DNA of 64,000 nt from Aureimonas frigidaquae (GCF_001463905.1 NZ_BBWR01000005.1:124001-188000); one strand, 5' to 3'; shown: positions 8,454 to 18,215, numbered from the stretch's first letter. Program-made: numbers and translations. Notes: generated by a model from the sequence alone, not told the origin.

Positions 8454-9431
8454 TCAGTCCCCGGCCTTCTCGGCGAAGGACTTGTCGACATAGGGGCTGT
8501 AGTCGTCGAGCGCGGTCGCGATCGTGCCCTGCTCCACCAGGAAGGCCGCGGTGGCGGCCACTGCCTTGGCCGTGCCGCCGCCCAGGAAGGCCTCACTCGT
8601 CTGGGCTTTCAGATCCGCGAACTCGTAGCCCTTCAGAAGCTGCGGAACGTCCTGTGCGGGTGCGCCGGTCAGCTTGGCGATGGCTTGCGCCTGGCTCGAG
8701 GTCGCGTCCCAGGCGGCCGGGTTGGACAGGTAGTCGGCCGTCGCCTCGCCCGTGACCTTGACGAAGGCTTCGACGATATCGGGATGCGCCTCTGCATAGT
8801 CCTTGCGCACGATCCAGGCGTCGAAGGTCGGCCCGCCCCAGTCGGCGACATCCTTCGACGTGGCGATCACCGTGCCGCCGGTGGTCTTGATCGTGTTGAG
8901 GACCGGGTCCCAGACATAGGCGCCATCGATATCCCCGCGTTCCCAGGCGGCCGCGATATCCTGGGGTCGAAGGTTCACCAGCTCCAGGCTGGACGGTGCG
9001 ATCCCCCAATGCGACAGCGCCGTCAGGAGCGAGTAGTGGGCGGTCGAGGCGAAGGGCGTTGCGATCTTGTGTCCGGCAAGTTCGGCCGGAGAGGCGATGT
9101 TGCGGACCGCCAGGGCCTCGGCCTCGCCGATATTGCCGACGATGTAGATGGCCTCGATGGGCAGTTCCTGGCTGGCCGCAGCGGTCAGCGGACTGGACCC
9201 GACATAGCCGATGTCGATGGCGCCGGAGGCGATCGCCGCAATCACGTCGGCGCCGCCTCCGAACAGGTTCCAGGTGATGTCCGCCCTGGTTTCCGCCTCA
9301 TAAGTGCCGGCGGCCTGCGGAACCCTCGATGGCTCCACGATCTGCTGCCAGCCGATGCGCAGCTCCGCCGCATGCGCGGTGCCGGCCATGAGCAGGCTTG
9401 CCGCCAGCGCCGCAATCCGTCCGAATGTCAT
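8454..9431 (-). CDS. tauA: Taurine ABC transporter substrate-binding protein
   Basis: A 325-residue periplasmic binding protein with a signal peptide (about residues 1-21, ending GTAHA) and TauA family features: RIGWQQIVEPSRVPQA at the mature N terminus, GAIDIGYVGSSPLTAA, and WERGDIDGAYVWDPVL. Family members bind taurine (2-aminoethanesulfonate) for use as a sulfur or carbon source. First gene of tauABC. An inverted repeat lies 77-118 bases upstream and is the best candidate control site. No desulfonating enzyme (tauD, tpa or xsc) is in the window. Confidence 0.88.
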   Translation of the reverse strand: MTFGRIAALAASLLMAGTAHAAELRIGWQQIVEPSRVPQAAGTYEAETRADITWNLFGGGADVIAAIASGAIDIGYVGSSPLTAAASQELPIEAIYIVGNIGEAEALAVRNIASPAELAGHKIATPFASTAHYSLLTALSHWGIAPSSLELVNLRPQDIAAAWERGDIDGAYVWDPVLNTIKTTGGTVIATSKDVADWGGPTFDAWIVRKDYAEAHPDIVEAFVKVTGEATADYLSNPAAWDATSSQAQAIAKLTGAPAQDVPQLLKGYEFADLKAQTSEAFLGGGTAKAVAATAAFLVEQGTIATALDDYSPYVDKSFAEKAGD

Positions 9432-9507
9432 TGCCCTTACCCCCTTCTGGAAACGATGGGATAAGTCTACTGAATGGATGGACTGTGTAGAGGCACAAAC
9501 AAGCGTT

Positions 9508-9549
9508 TTGCGTATCGCAGGTGTGAATGCTTTACCGCGCGATACGCAA
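9508..9549. promoter_or_regulatory. Spaced inverted repeat upstream of tauABC
   Basis: TTGCGTATCGC (9508-9518) and its exact complement GCGATACGCAA (9539-9549) are separated by 20 bases, so the arm centres are 31 bp apart, close to three helical turns. This spacing suits two protein half-sites on one face of the helix. The repeat lies in the 157-bp gap between tauA and the preceding serine hydrolase gene. The binding protein is unknown. Confidence 0.55.
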
Positions 9550-9588
9550 GGCTTGGGATTTTCCGCCCCCGTGCGGGGGCCACGACCG

Positions 9589-10821
9589 TCAGTCCAGCGC
9601 CGCGGCGACGGCGTCGAAGAAGACGAGCGGGTCGATCGGCTCCTTGCCCGTGGGCTTGGGCTGCGCGCCGAAGGTCACGATGACCACCTTGCGCGCCGGG
9701 TTGATGTAGATGTTCTGCCCCTGGATGCCGATGGCCGCATAGGCGCCATCGGCGATGGCCGGTTCCGTCCAGCCCGTCCACCACATATAGCCGTAGTCGA
9801 GCGCCGTTCCGTCCTTCAGCCGGGTCGGGCCGGCGGCCTCGCGCGTCCAGCCATCGGGCAGGATCGAGGCGCCGTCGATCACCCCCTCGTTCAGGAAGAA
9901 CAGCCCGAAGCGCCCGTAATCGCGCAATGTGGCGCTGATGCCGCTGCCGCCGATCTCCACCCCGTCCGGGGAATCGAGCCACCAGGTCGCGTCCGCTTCC
10001 ATGCCGTAGGGGATCCAGATCTTCTCCGACAGATAATCTGCCAGGGGGCGCCCCACGGCGCCGTGCACGATCTCTCCCAGGACCTGCGTTTCGCCGGTGC
10101 TGTAATTGTTGACGGTACCGGGTTCGGCCGCACGCGGCAGGCGCGCCATCAGGGCCATGGCCGAGCCCGGCTTCTGGCCGATCTGCGCCTGCAAGAGCGC
10201 ACGGCGGTCGGATTGCGGGTCGGTATAGGTCTCGTTCCAGCGCACGCCAGACGACATCATCAGAACGTCGCGCACGCTCACCCCGTCATAGGCGCTGCCC
10301 TTCAAGGCCGGCACGTAATCGACGACCGGCGCGTCGAGCCCGGCCAGGAGGCCCTCCTTGATGGCGATGGCGGCCAGCGTGGAGGTGATGGATTTGGCGA
10401 CCGACATGGACATCCAGCGCGTCTCCTGCCGGTTGCCGCGCTGGTAGCTTTCGAAGGCGATCTTGCCGTCCTTCAGGACGAGCAGCGCCGTGAAGTTGTC
10501 GAGCGCCATGACATCGAAGAGATCGTAGGTCTGGCCGTCCAGTTCGAAACTCACATCGCCCAGCTGGCGCTCGGCACGTGGCAGGTCCCGGACCGTGCCG
10601 CCGGCCCGGATGGTGCGCGTGGGAAACAGCCGGTCGATGTTGCGGAAGGTCGCCACCGCATCGTCGGGCAGCAGCGCCCCATCATAGATCTGCTCGACAG
10701 TGCCGATCGCCTCTCCGGCATGTGGATAGCTCGTATCCGCAGCCCGCGCGCCCGTGCAGGCCAGGGCGATGCCGAGGCTTAAGAGAAGCCCGCGGCCTGT
10801 GCATAAGCTGTGAACGGACAT
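9589..10821 (-). CDS. Serine hydrolase, class C beta-lactamase family (NylB/esterase-like)
   Basis: A 410-residue secreted serine hydrolase of the penicillin-binding/class C beta-lactamase fold. A signal peptide ends near residue 28 (ARA-ADTSYP). The catalytic S-x-x-K is SVAK (residues 140-143), preceded by RWMSM; a YSTGETQVLGE segment and GGSGISATLRDYGRFGLFF follow the pattern of 6-aminohexanoate-oligomer hydrolases and related esterases rather than true AmpC. The start at 10821 is preferred over upstream frames because it begins the signal peptide and has GGGGGAG upstream. The substrate cannot be inferred; resistance to beta-lactams should not be assumed. Confidence 0.8.
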   Translation of the reverse strand: MSVHSLCTGRGLLLSLGIALACTGARAADTSYPHAGEAIGTVEQIYDGALLPDDAVATFRNIDRLFPTRTIRAGGTVRDLPRAERQLGDVSFELDGQTYDLFDVMALDNFTALLVLKDGKIAFESYQRGNRQETRWMSMSVAKSITSTLAAIAIKEGLLAGLDAPVVDYVPALKGSAYDGVSVRDVLMMSSGVRWNETYTDPQSDRRALLQAQIGQKPGSAMALMARLPRAAEPGTVNNYSTGETQVLGEIVHGAVGRPLADYLSEKIWIPYGMEADATWWLDSPDGVEIGGSGISATLRDYGRFGLFFLNEGVIDGASILPDGWTREAAGPTRLKDGTALDYGYMWWTGWTEPAIADGAYAAIGIQGQNIYINPARKVVIVTFGAQPKPTGKEPIDPLVFFDAVAAALD

Positions 10822-10993
10822 GTGACATACTCCCCCTTCATGGCCATCGGGCGGCCGGTCCGGGACGGACAATATCGCGGCAGGCGGCGCCGGCAAGGCT
10901 TCCGGCGCGCCCCGCAAGTTTTGGAGCGTCGCCGAAAGCCGAAGAATTGCGGGTCGTGCGTGCCCGTACCGTGAAGGCCGAGCCGATCCGGCT

Positions 10994-12007
10994 CTACCAC
11001 TCGACAACGATCTTGCCGAAATGGCCGGCAGTTTCCTGGTGGCGGAAGGCGGCTGCCAGCTCGTCGAGCGGGTAGGTCCGGTCGATGACCGGGCGCATGC
11101 CCGTTGCCTCCAGGGCGGCGATATAGTCGAGCTGGTCCTGGCGGCTGCCGACGATGAGGCCCTGAAGGCGTGCCTGGCGCGCCATCAGGAGCGCGGTCGG
11201 AACATCGCCCTGCCGGCCGGTCAGAACGCCGATCAACGCGATGTGCCCGCCCACGCGCACCGCGCGAATGGACTGGGCCAGCGTTCCGGCGCCGCCGACC
11301 TCCACCACATGGTCGACGCCCTCGCCGCCCGTCAGTTCCTGGACGCGGGCCCCCCATTCGGGCGTCTGACGGTAATTGATCGTCTCGTCCGCGCCGAGGT
11401 CGCGGGCCCGGGCGAGCTTGTCGTCGGAGGAGGATGTCAGGATCACCCGCGCGCCCATCGCCTTGGCGATCTGCAGCGCGGCGATGGAGACGCCGCCCGT
11501 GCCGAGCAGGAGGACGCTCGCCCCCGGCTTCAGGCCGCCATCCACGACCAGCGCCCGCCAGGCCGTCAGGCCGGCCGTCGTGATGGTGGACGCCTCGGCA
11601 TGGCTCCATCCCTGCGGCGCGCGGGTAAAGTCGGTGGCCGCCCGCACGGCGAACTGCGTCGCATAGCCATCGATCCCGTCGCCCGGCGTGCCGCGGAAGT
11701 TCCCCACCGCGCCGAAGGGCCGCCCGGCCGGCCACTTCGGGAAGAAGCAGGAGACGACGGGATCGCCGGGCTTGAACTGCGTCACGCCCGCGCCGACCGC
11801 TTCCACCGTGCCGCCGGCATCGGACATGGGAATGCGCCGGTCCTGCGTGGGAATGCCGCCATTGGCGACCATGAGGTCGTGATAGTTCAGCGAGGTCGCA
11901 TGGAGCGCCACGCGGATCTGGCCGGGGCCGGGCGCGCCGGGGTCCGCAATGTCGGCGGCTTCGAGCCGGTCCAGCCCACCTGGGGCACGTACGAGAATGG
12001 CTTTCAT
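10994..12007 (-). CDS. NAD(P)-dependent medium-chain alcohol dehydrogenase/quinone oxidoreductase family protein
   Basis: A 337-residue MDR-superfamily oxidoreductase. The N-terminal GroES-like domain contains TSLNYHDLMVANG but not the structural-zinc cysteine cluster. The Rossmann domain has LLLGTGGVSIAALQIAKAMGA (region about 167-187). It lies 34 bases downstream of another MDR gene on the same strand, so the two are probably co-transcribed. Zinc-free members typically reduce quinones or enones with NADPH. The substrate is not predictable. Confidence 0.82.
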   Translation of the reverse strand: MKAILVRAPGGLDRLEAADIADPGAPGPGQIRVALHATSLNYHDLMVANGGIPTQDRRIPMSDAGGTVEAVGAGVTQFKPGDPVVSCFFPKWPAGRPFGAVGNFRGTPGDGIDGYATQFAVRAATDFTRAPQGWSHAEASTITTAGLTAWRALVVDGGLKPGASVLLLGTGGVSIAALQIAKAMGARVILTSSSDDKLARARDLGADETINYRQTPEWGARVQELTGGEGVDHVVEVGGAGTLAQSIRAVRVGGHIALIGVLTGRQGDVPTALLMARQARLQGLIVGSRQDQLDYIAALEATGMRPVIDRTYPLDELAAAFRHQETAGHFGKIVVEW

Positions 12008-12041
12008 GGATACACCTCTTTCACATGCTGCTCAGTGTGGG

Positions 12042-13067
12042 TCATGCGTTTATGCGGATAACGAGCTTGCCGAAATTGCGTCCTTCCAGAAGACCGATGA
12101 AGGCCTCCGGAGCGTTTTCCAGGCCATCGACGATGTCTTCGCGGATCGTCATGCGGCCCTCGCGCAGCCATCCTGTCATGTCGCGCAGGAACTCTTCATG
12201 GTCCGGCCCGTAATGATCGGCGATGATGAAGCCCTGCACCAGGATGCGCTTGACCAGCAGGCCGGCCATGACGGGTGCGAGCCGGTCGGGCCCGGAGGGC
12301 TCTGCGGTCCTGTTGTAATTGGCGATCAGGCCGCAGAGGGGAATGCGCGCGTGATCGTTGAGGCGCGGGAAGACGGCGTCGAAGACCGCGCCGCCGACAT
12401 TCTCGAAATAGACGTCGATGCCCTCCTGCGTCGCCTGTTCCAGGGCGGCCGGAAAGTCCGGGGACCGGTGGTCGACGCAGGCGTCGAAGCCCAGTTCCTC
12501 CATCGCGAAGCGGCACTTGTCCTGCCCGCCGGCAATGCCGACGGCCCGGGCGCCCCGGATCCTGGCGATCTGGCCGACGACCGACCCAACCGCCCCCGTT
12601 GCCGCAGCCACGACGACCGTTTCGCCCGCCTTCGGCGCGCCGATCTTCAACAGGCCATGCCAGGCCGTAAAGCCCGGCATGCCGAGAAGGCTGAGCGCAT
12701 GGGAAGGATGGGCAAGCTCGGGATCGAGCGCCATGACGCCGCGTCCATCCGACAGGGCATAGTCCTGCCAGCCGCCGAAGGCGAGCACCAGGGCACCATC
12801 CTGGAAATCCGCATTGCGGGACGCTTCGACACGGGCCACCGTCGCCCCGCCCATGACGTCGTCGAGCGGGTTGGGTGCGGCATAGGAGGCCGCGTCGCTC
12901 ATTCGGCCGCGCATATAGGGATCGAGCGACAGGTAAAGGTTGCGCAACCGGAACTGGCCGTCCGCCGGCTCGGGGAGGGGCTCCTCTTCCAGGCGGAAAT
13001 TGTCCGGAACCGGGGCGCCCGTCGGACGTGAGGCCAGGACGATACGGCGATTGCGGGCTTGCGACAT
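12042..13067 (-). CDS. NADP-dependent oxidoreductase, CurA/prostaglandin reductase-like
   Basis: A 341-residue MDR protein of the leukotriene B4 12-hydroxydehydrogenase/CurA branch. Diagnostic segments are NLYLSLDPYMRGRM near residues 43-56, the nucleotide-binding VVVAAATGAVGSVVGQIARI, and VDVYFENVGG-like IDVYFENVGG. Such enzymes reduce the C=C bond of alpha,beta-unsaturated aldehydes and ketones using NADPH. It is the first gene of a probable two-gene unit. No regulator is adjacent. Confidence 0.85.
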   Translation of the reverse strand: MSQARNRRIVLASRPTGAPVPDNFRLEEEPLPEPADGQFRLRNLYLSLDPYMRGRMSDAASYAAPNPLDDVMGGATVARVEASRNADFQDGALVLAFGGWQDYALSDGRGVMALDPELAHPSHALSLLGMPGFTAWHGLLKIGAPKAGETVVVAAATGAVGSVVGQIARIRGARAVGIAGGQDKCRFAMEELGFDACVDHRSPDFPAALEQATQEGIDVYFENVGGAVFDAVFPRLNDHARIPLCGLIANYNRTAEPSGPDRLAPVMAGLLVKRILVQGFIIADHYGPDHEEFLRDMTGWLREGRMTIREDIVDGLENAPEAFIGLLEGRNFGKLVIRINA

Positions 13068-13223
13068 GGCATGTGCCTCCTCATACGCGTCCCCCCGGAC
13101 TGGCCTTCAGCCGGCGCGGGCGGAGCGAGCGTTTCCTCCCCGCCACATCGTGGCCGACGCGGCAGGGTCAAGGGGGGAAGGCGAAGGGTTCGGACGGAAA
13201 GACGGCCCGCAGAAGCGGCCCGG

Positions 13224-13826
13224 TCAGACGGCGGGGCGCGCGGGCCGGTCCAGAAGGACGGCGCGAATCTTGGCGATGGCCTCTTCCTGCGTGGCCTCGT
13301 AGGGGATCAGCCCTGCCAGGCGCCCATTGGCGCCGACGAGCAGAAGGGATGTCGTATGGCGCATGCTGTAGCGCTCCGCCGTGCCGCGCTGCTCGGCGGT
13401 GACGAGCCAGCCATCCGTGACCTTGCGCACCTCCTGCGGATCCCCCGTAATACCGGTGATCCGGTCGGAGAATGCTGCAAGATAGGGTTTGAGAATGTCC
13501 ACCGTGTCACGCTCGGGATCGACGGTGAAGAAGAGCGTCTGCAGGTCCTTGCCCTCGTCTCCGAGGGCCTGGAGCCAGCCGGACACCTCGTACAGCGTGG
13601 TCGGGCAGACTTCCGGGCAATGGGTGTAGCCGAAATAGACGATGGAGGGCCGGCCCTTGAAGATCGATTGATCGACGGTTCCGCCGCGCGTGCTCACGAG
13701 CTGAAAGGGAGCATCGGGCGAGCCGGAGGGCTTGTCGAGCGCCGTCCAGGCAATGACGCCGAGGAGGAGCGTCATCAGAGCGCCGATGGCGCCGATGGCA
13801 AGAAGGCGGCCGGGTCGGTTTGCCAT
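13224..13826 (-). CDS. SCO1/SenC family copper chaperone
   Basis: A 200-residue membrane-anchored thioredoxin-fold protein. One N-terminal transmembrane segment (about residues 8-29) precedes the copper-binding site: Cys70 and Cys74 in HCPEVCPTT, with the third ligand His157 in SMRHTTSLLLV. Sco proteins deliver or reduce copper for oxidase assembly. The start at 13826 is chosen for the upstream GGAGG; an ATG overlapping the preceding stop (about 13856) would add ten residues. It is the last gene of the cyo-surf1-pcuAC-sco series. Sco normally serves the CuA centre, which this quinol oxidase lacks. Confidence 0.9.
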   Translation of the reverse strand: MANRPGRLLAIGAIGALMTLLLGVIAWTALDKPSGSPDAPFQLVSTRGGTVDQSIFKGRPSIVYFGYTHCPEVCPTTLYEVSGWLQALGDEGKDLQTLFFTVDPERDTVDILKPYLAAFSDRITGITGDPQEVRKVTDGWLVTAEQRGTAERYSMRHTTSLLLVGANGRLAGLIPYEATQEEAIAKIRAVLLDRPARPAV

Positions 13827-13855
13827 GGAAGGGTCCTCCGCTTGCTTTCCCGTCA

Positions 13856-14404
13856 TCAATGCGCGCCGTGGCCCTGGTGCCCGCCATGGGCATCGTGACC
13901 CTGCGGCGCCGTGTCGGCAGCGCCCGCGCCTGCCGGGCCCCGCGCGCCGAGCGAACCGACCGACAGGGTCGTCTCGACCGTGCCGGCGCTTTCGAAGCGC
14001 AGCGTCAGGGGGATCGTCTCGCCTTCCGCAAGCGGCGTCGGAAGGTCGACCAGCATGAGGTGGTAGCCGTTGGGCGCCAGCGCCAGGCTGCCATGCGCCG
14101 GCACCTCCAGCCCGTCCGGCAGGGCATCCATCTGCATCATGCCGCCTTGCGTCGACATGACATGGATCTCCACGCTCTCGGCGCGAGGGCTGGAGGCGCC
14201 GAGCAGCCGGTCGGCCGCCGCGCCGGAATTGGTGATCGTCAGATAGCCGGCGCCGACCCGCGCGCCCGGCGCCGTCGCACGGCTCCAGCCGGCGGAGACG
14301 GCAAGCTCGCCCTTGAGGACGGTATCTTCGGCGGACCATGCCGGCAGCGCCAGGAAGGCGCAGGCGGCGAGGGCGGCCAGTCGGGTCTTGGCGAAGGGCA
14401 GCAT
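13856..14404 (-). CDS. Periplasmic copper chaperone PCu(A)C
   Basis: A 182-residue periplasmic copper chaperone with a signal peptide (about residues 1-25). The Cu(I) ligands are His81, Met92, His115 and Met117, in the arrangement typical of PCuAC. The C terminus is His-rich (GHDAHGGHQGHGAH), a common extension that could hold extra copper. PCuAC cooperates with Sco to metallate respiratory oxidases, and sco lies immediately downstream. SURF1 is 21 bases upstream on the same strand. Confidence 0.9.
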   Translation of the reverse strand: MLPFAKTRLAALAACAFLALPAWSAEDTVLKGELAVSAGWSRATAPGARVGAGYLTITNSGAAADRLLGASSPRAESVEIHVMSTQGGMMQMDALPDGLEVPAHGSLALAPNGYHLMLVDLPTPLAEGETIPLTLRFESAGTVETTLSVGSLGARGPAGAGAADTAPQGHDAHGGHQGHGAH

Positions 14405-14425
14405 GGATAAGCTCCTTTCAGATCG

Positions 14426-15187
14426 TCAGGGCAGGGGCGGACAGGCCGCACGCCGCCGCGTATCGTCGCGCAGCACGAAGAGCGTGGCGCCGCCGACGAG
14501 GCCTGCCAGGCAGAACCAGGTGATGGCGTAGATCAGATGCGAATTGCGGAAGGTGACGACCGTCAGCCCGCCCACCGGGAAGCCGCCCGGATTGGCCGTC
14601 GCATCGGCATCGATGAAATAGGGTGCGACGGGGCCGAGCCCCCGGGCGGCAGCGATGGCCGCCACATCGCGTGAGAACCAGCGGTCGCCCGCCGCATCGT
14701 TGGAGCGCAGGAAGCCGCCGCCGGGCTCGGTCGGGCGCAGGAGCCCCGTCACCGTCGCCACCGCCTGGGGGGACGCCGGCGCCGCGGCATCGCGCCTGTC
14801 TGCCGGAACGAAGCCCCGATTGATCAGGACCGGCGGCCCGTCCTCGCGCAGGAGGGGCGTCATGACCCAGAAGCCGGGTCCAAGCTCCGTGACCGCCTGG
14901 ACGAAGGTCTGCGCATCCCCGAGCCAATGCCCGCGCAGCGTGACGTGCCTGTAGGCGTCGGCCGCCGGATCGAAGGCGTCCGCGGTCGGCGGCGCGGCCG
15001 GCGGGGCATGGATGCGGGCGTCGACGCTGGCGATAAGATCGAGCTTCCATTGCAGGCGCTCGATCTGCCAGATGCCGAGCGCCAGGAAGGCGAGCGCCAG
15101 GAGGGCGCCCAGGGCCGCCACGATGATGCTTCGGCGGCGTGTCGGCACGCGCGGGGAAGGCGTCTCGTGGTGGCCCGATGCGGTCAC
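14426..15187 (-). CDS. SURF1 family oxidase assembly protein
   Basis: A 253-residue SURF1 protein. It has the expected two transmembrane helices, near residues 22-42 (with the GIWQIERLQWK motif after the first) and near the C terminus (AITWFCLAGLVGGATLFVL), with a periplasmic domain containing GFWVMTPL and LINRGFVP. SURF1 helps insert heme into oxidase subunit I. The start is GTG at 15187, overlapping the cyoD stop in a GTGA arrangement, which is preferred over a longer frame running back into cyoD. Confidence 0.87.
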   Translation of the reverse strand: MTASGHHETPSPRVPTRRRSIIVAALGALLALAFLALGIWQIERLQWKLDLIASVDARIHAPPAAPPTADAFDPAADAYRHVTLRGHWLGDAQTFVQAVTELGPGFWVMTPLLREDGPPVLINRGFVPADRRDAAAPASPQAVATVTGLLRPTEPGGGFLRSNDAAGDRWFSRDVAAIAAARGLGPVAPYFIDADATANPGGFPVGGLTVVTFRNSHLIYAITWFCLAGLVGGATLFVLRDDTRRRAACPPLP

Positions 15188-15573
15188 GGCGTGTAGCCGG
15201 CCGGCCGCATGTCGTCCATCGGCATCATATTGGTGTTCAGGTGGTACATGACCCACAGCGAGCCGGCCAGCATGATGACCGTGATGACGAGGGTGAAGAC
15301 CAGCGCCAGCATGTTCCAGCCGCCTTCCGAGCGGGTGTTCATATGCAGGAAGTAGACCATGTGGACGACGATCTGCACCGCCGCGAAGCCCATGATGACG
15401 AAGGCCGTCACCTGCGGGCCCATTCCCGTTTCACGCATGGCGATCAGAAAGGGAATGACGGTCAGGACGACCGACAGGACGAAGCCGATCACATAGCCCT
15501 TCATCGTCCCGTGGGCGCCGTCCTGGTGATGATGCTCCGCGCCCGTATGGGCGGAATGGGTGTGCTCGCTCAT
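15184..15573 (-). CDS. cyoD: Cytochrome o ubiquinol oxidase subunit IV
   Basis: A 129-residue subunit IV with a His-rich N terminus (residues 1-22) and three transmembrane segments, the second containing GPQVTAFVIMGFAAVQIVVH and followed by MVYFLHMN. CyoD assists assembly of subunits I-III. The ATG at 15573 overlaps the cyoC stop by four bases. The 3' end overlaps the GTG of surf1. Confidence 0.93.
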   Translation of the reverse strand: MSEHTHSAHTGAEHHHQDGAHGTMKGYVIGFVLSVVLTVIPFLIAMRETGMGPQVTAFVIMGFAAVQIVVHMVYFLHMNTRSEGGWNMLALVFTLVITVIMLAGSLWVMYHLNTNMMPMDDMRPAGYTP

Positions 15574-16208
15574 GACAGGGAACCGATCAGGTAAACGAAG
15601 GAGAAGACGCCGATCCACACGACGTCGAGGAAGTGCCAGAACATGGACAGGCACATCAGCCGGCGCTGGTTGGCCGGGATCAGCCCATGCCGCGCGACCT
15701 GGATCATCAGAACGCAGAGCCAGACGCAGCCGAAGAAGACGTGCAGCCCGTGCGTTCCCACCAGCGTGAAGAAGGCCGACAGGAAGGCGCTGCGCTGCGG
15801 GCCGGCCCCGATCTCGATCAGGTGGTGGAACTCGTAGAGCTCCATGCCGAGGAAGGCGACGCCGAGCACGCCGGTGACGGCGAGCCAGAACATCATCGCG
15901 CCCTTGCGCCCGATCTGCATGGCCATCATGGCCATGCCGAAGGTCAGGGACGAGATCAGAAGCATGGCCGTGGCCACGGCGACGAGGTTCAGGTCGAACA
16001 GGTCGGCGCCGGACGGGCCGGCGGCGAAGGCCTGGCTGTAGACGCCGAAGCAGGCGAAGAGGACCGCGAAGATGAGGCAGTCGCTCATCAGGTAGATCCA
16101 GAAGCCGAGCAGCGTGCCGCCGTCCGACTCCGCGTGGTGGTGCTCCTCCTCGACGACGTAGAAGCTGACGGGCTCTGTACCGGCGGTTGCGATCTGTGCG
16201 TTCGCCAT
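15570..16208 (-). CDS. cyoC: Cytochrome o ubiquinol oxidase subunit III
   Basis: A 212-residue subunit III of the heme-copper oxidase family with five transmembrane helices. Recognisable segments are GFWIYLMSDCLIFAVLFACF (first helix), FLGMELYEFHHLI, and GTHGLHVFFGCVWL. It follows cyoB by three bases. It stabilises the catalytic subunit and may aid proton uptake, as in other family members. Confidence 0.95.
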   Translation of the reverse strand: MANAQIATAGTEPVSFYVVEEEHHHAESDGGTLLGFWIYLMSDCLIFAVLFACFGVYSQAFAAGPSGADLFDLNLVAVATAMLLISSLTFGMAMMAMQIGRKGAMMFWLAVTGVLGVAFLGMELYEFHHLIEIGAGPQRSAFLSAFFTLVGTHGLHVFFGCVWLCVLMIQVARHGLIPANQRRLMCLSMFWHFLDVVWIGVFSFVYLIGSLS

Positions 16209-16211
16209 GGC

Positions 16212-18215
16212 TCAGGCTCCGGCTGCGAGGGCTTGGGTGCGGCGGTCTTCCTGGAGCGCCACTTCGTCGGCCGGGATGTAGTAGTCCCAGTCGTAGTTGA
16301 AGGTGTGCAGGATGGCGGTGACGAGGATGCCCCCGAAGGCGAGCGCCGCCAGCCACCAGATGTACCAGACCATGGCGAAGCCGAGGATGAGCGCCAGCGC
16401 CGACAGGACCGCCCCGGCCGCCGTGTTGCGGGGCATGTGGATCGGCTGGTAGCCGCCCACCGGCCGCTCATGGCCGCGCTGCTTCATGTCCCACCACGCA
16501 TCCTGCTGGTGGACGACCGGCGCGAAGGCGAAGTTGTAGGCCGGCGGCGGCGAGGACGTCGCCCACTCCAGGGTCCGGCCGTTCCAGGGATCGCCCGTCA
16601 CGTCCCGCAGCGCCTCGCGGTTGCGGTAGCTCACATAGAGCTGGATCAGGAAGCAGGCGATGCCGATGGCCACCAGAACCGCCCCGAAGGCCGCGATGAT
16701 GAACCAGATCTGGAGCGAGGGGTCCTCGAAATGGTTGACGCGGCGCGTCACCCCCATCAGCCCGAGCACGTAGAGCGGCGTGAAGGCGAACCAGTAGCCG
16801 GCGAGCCAGAACCAGAAGCTCATCTTGCCCCAGAAGGGATCGAGCCGGTAGCCGAAGGCCTTCGGGAACCAGTAGTTCATTCCGGCAAACAGGCCGAACA
16901 CCACGCCGCCGATGATGACGTTGTGGAAATGCGCCACCAGGAAGAGCGAGTTGTGGAGCACGAAGTCGGCCGGCGGAACCGCCAGGAGAACGCCCGTCAT
17001 GCCGCCCACCGTGAAGGTGACCATGAAGCCCATCACCCAGAGCATCGGCACGTCGAAGCGGATCCGCCCGCGATACATGGTGAAGAGCCAGTTGAAGATC
17101 TTCGCCCCGGTGGGGATCGAGATGATCATGGTGGTGATGCCGAAGAAGGAGTTGACGCTGGCACCCGCGCCCATGGTGAAGAAGTGGTGCAGCCACACCA
17201 GGTAGGACAGGATCGTGATGACGACCGTGGCATAGACCATCGACACGTAGCCGAAGAGCCGCTTGCCGGAATAGGTGGACACGACTTCGGAGAAGATGCC
17301 GAAGACGGGCAGGATCAGGATGTAGACTTCCGGATGGCCCCAGATCCAGATGAGGTTCACGTACATCATCGGATTGCCGCCGAGATCGTTCGTGAAGAAG
17401 TTGGTGCCGACATAGCGGTCGAGCGTCAGCAGCGTGACGACGACGGTCAGGATGGGGAAGGACGCCACGATCAGGACGTTGGTGCAGAGCGAGGTCCAGG
17501 TGAAGATCGGCATCTGCATCATGCCCATGCCCTTGGCGCGCATCTTCACGATGGTCACGATCAGGTTGATGCCGGACAGGGTGGTGCCGACGCCTGCGAT
17601 CTGCAGGGCCCATAGGTAGTAATCGACGCCGACGCCCGGACTGTAGGCCGCGCCCGACAGGGGCGGATAGGCTAGCCAGCCGGTGCGTGCGAACTCACCG
17701 ACGAAGAGCGACAGCATGACGAGGACCGCACCGGCCGTCGTCAGCCAGAAGGACAGGTTGTTCAGGAAGGGAAAGGCGACGTCGCGGGCGCCGATCTGCA
17801 AGGGCATGACGTAGTTCATCAGACCGGTGACCAGCGGCATCGCCACGAAGAAGATCATGATCACGCCGTGCGCCGTGAAGATCTGGTCATAGTGATGCGG
17901 TGGCAGGAAGCCTTCATTGCCGCCGAAGGCCATGGCCTGCTGCGCGCGCATCAGGAGCGCGTCGGAAAAGCCGCGCAGCAGCATCACGATGCCGAGGATC
18001 ATGTACATGATGCCGATCTTCTTGTGATCGACGGTCGTGATCCAGTCGCGCCAGAGCGGGCCCCACAGGCGGTAATAGGTGATGGCGGCCAGGAGCGCGC
18101 TGCCGATGAGCGCCACCCCGATGAAGGTCACGACCAGGATGGGGTCGTGATAGGGGATCGCTTCCAGGCTCAGCCGGCCGAAGATCAATTCCGTAAGGCC
18201 CGTGTTGGATAGCAT
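16212..18215 (-). CDS. cyoB: Cytochrome o ubiquinol oxidase subunit I
   Basis: A 667-residue catalytic subunit of a bo3-type quinol oxidase. Helix-II heme ligation is in [14 protein letters not shown]; the CuB/Tyr site is [12 protein letters not shown]; the two further CuB histidines are in [11 protein letters not shown]; and the heme ligands are in [12 protein letters not shown]. The length and the extra N- and C-terminal helices match CyoB. The ATG at 18215 with upstream AGGAA is preferred to a GTG seven codons earlier. It oxidises ubiquinol and reduces oxygen while pumping protons. Confidence 0.95.
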   Translation of the reverse strand: MLSNTGLTELIFGRLSLEAIPYHDPILVVTFIGVALIGSALLAAITYYRLWGPLWRDWITTVDHKKIGIMYMILGIVMLLRGFSDALLMRAQQAMAFGGNEGFLPPHHYDQIFTAHGVIMIFFVAMPLVTGLMNYVMPLQIGARDVAFPFLNNLSFWLTTAGAVLVMLSLFVGEFARTGWLAYPPLSGAAYSPGVGVDYYLWALQIAGVGTTLSGINLIVTIVKMRAKGMGMMQMPIFTWTSLCTNVLIVASFPILTVVVTLLTLDRYVGTNFFTNDLGGNPMMYVNLIWIWGHPEVYILILPVFGIFSEVVSTYSGKRLFGYVSMVYATVVITILSYLVWLHHFFTMGAGASVNSFFGITTMIISIPTGAKIFNWLFTMYRGRIRFDVPMLWVMGFMVTFTVGGMTGVLLAVPPADFVLHNSLFLVAHFHNVIIGGVVFGLFAGMNYWFPKAFGYRLDPFWGKMSFWFWLAGYWFAFTPLYVLGLMGVTRRVNHFEDPSLQIWFIIAAFGAVLVAIGIACFLIQLYVSYRNREALRDVTGDPWNGRTLEWATSSPPPAYNFAFAPVVHQQDAWWDMKQRGHERPVGGYQPIHMPRNTAAGAVLSALALILGFAMVWYIWWLAALAFGGILVTAILHTFNYDWDYYIPADEVALQEDRRTQALAAGA

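Noticed and set aside
9565-9580. GC-rich hairpin GCCCCC/GGGGGC read as a terminator for the serine hydrolase gene
   Set aside because: On the minus strand the stem is followed by an A run rather than T, and on the plus strand no T run follows. It may only be a chance GC stem.
15633-17615. A 660-codon frame opposite cyoC and cyoB
   Set aside because: Antisense shadow of conserved oxidase genes, dominated by Asp, Glu, His, Arg and Gly with no domain pattern.
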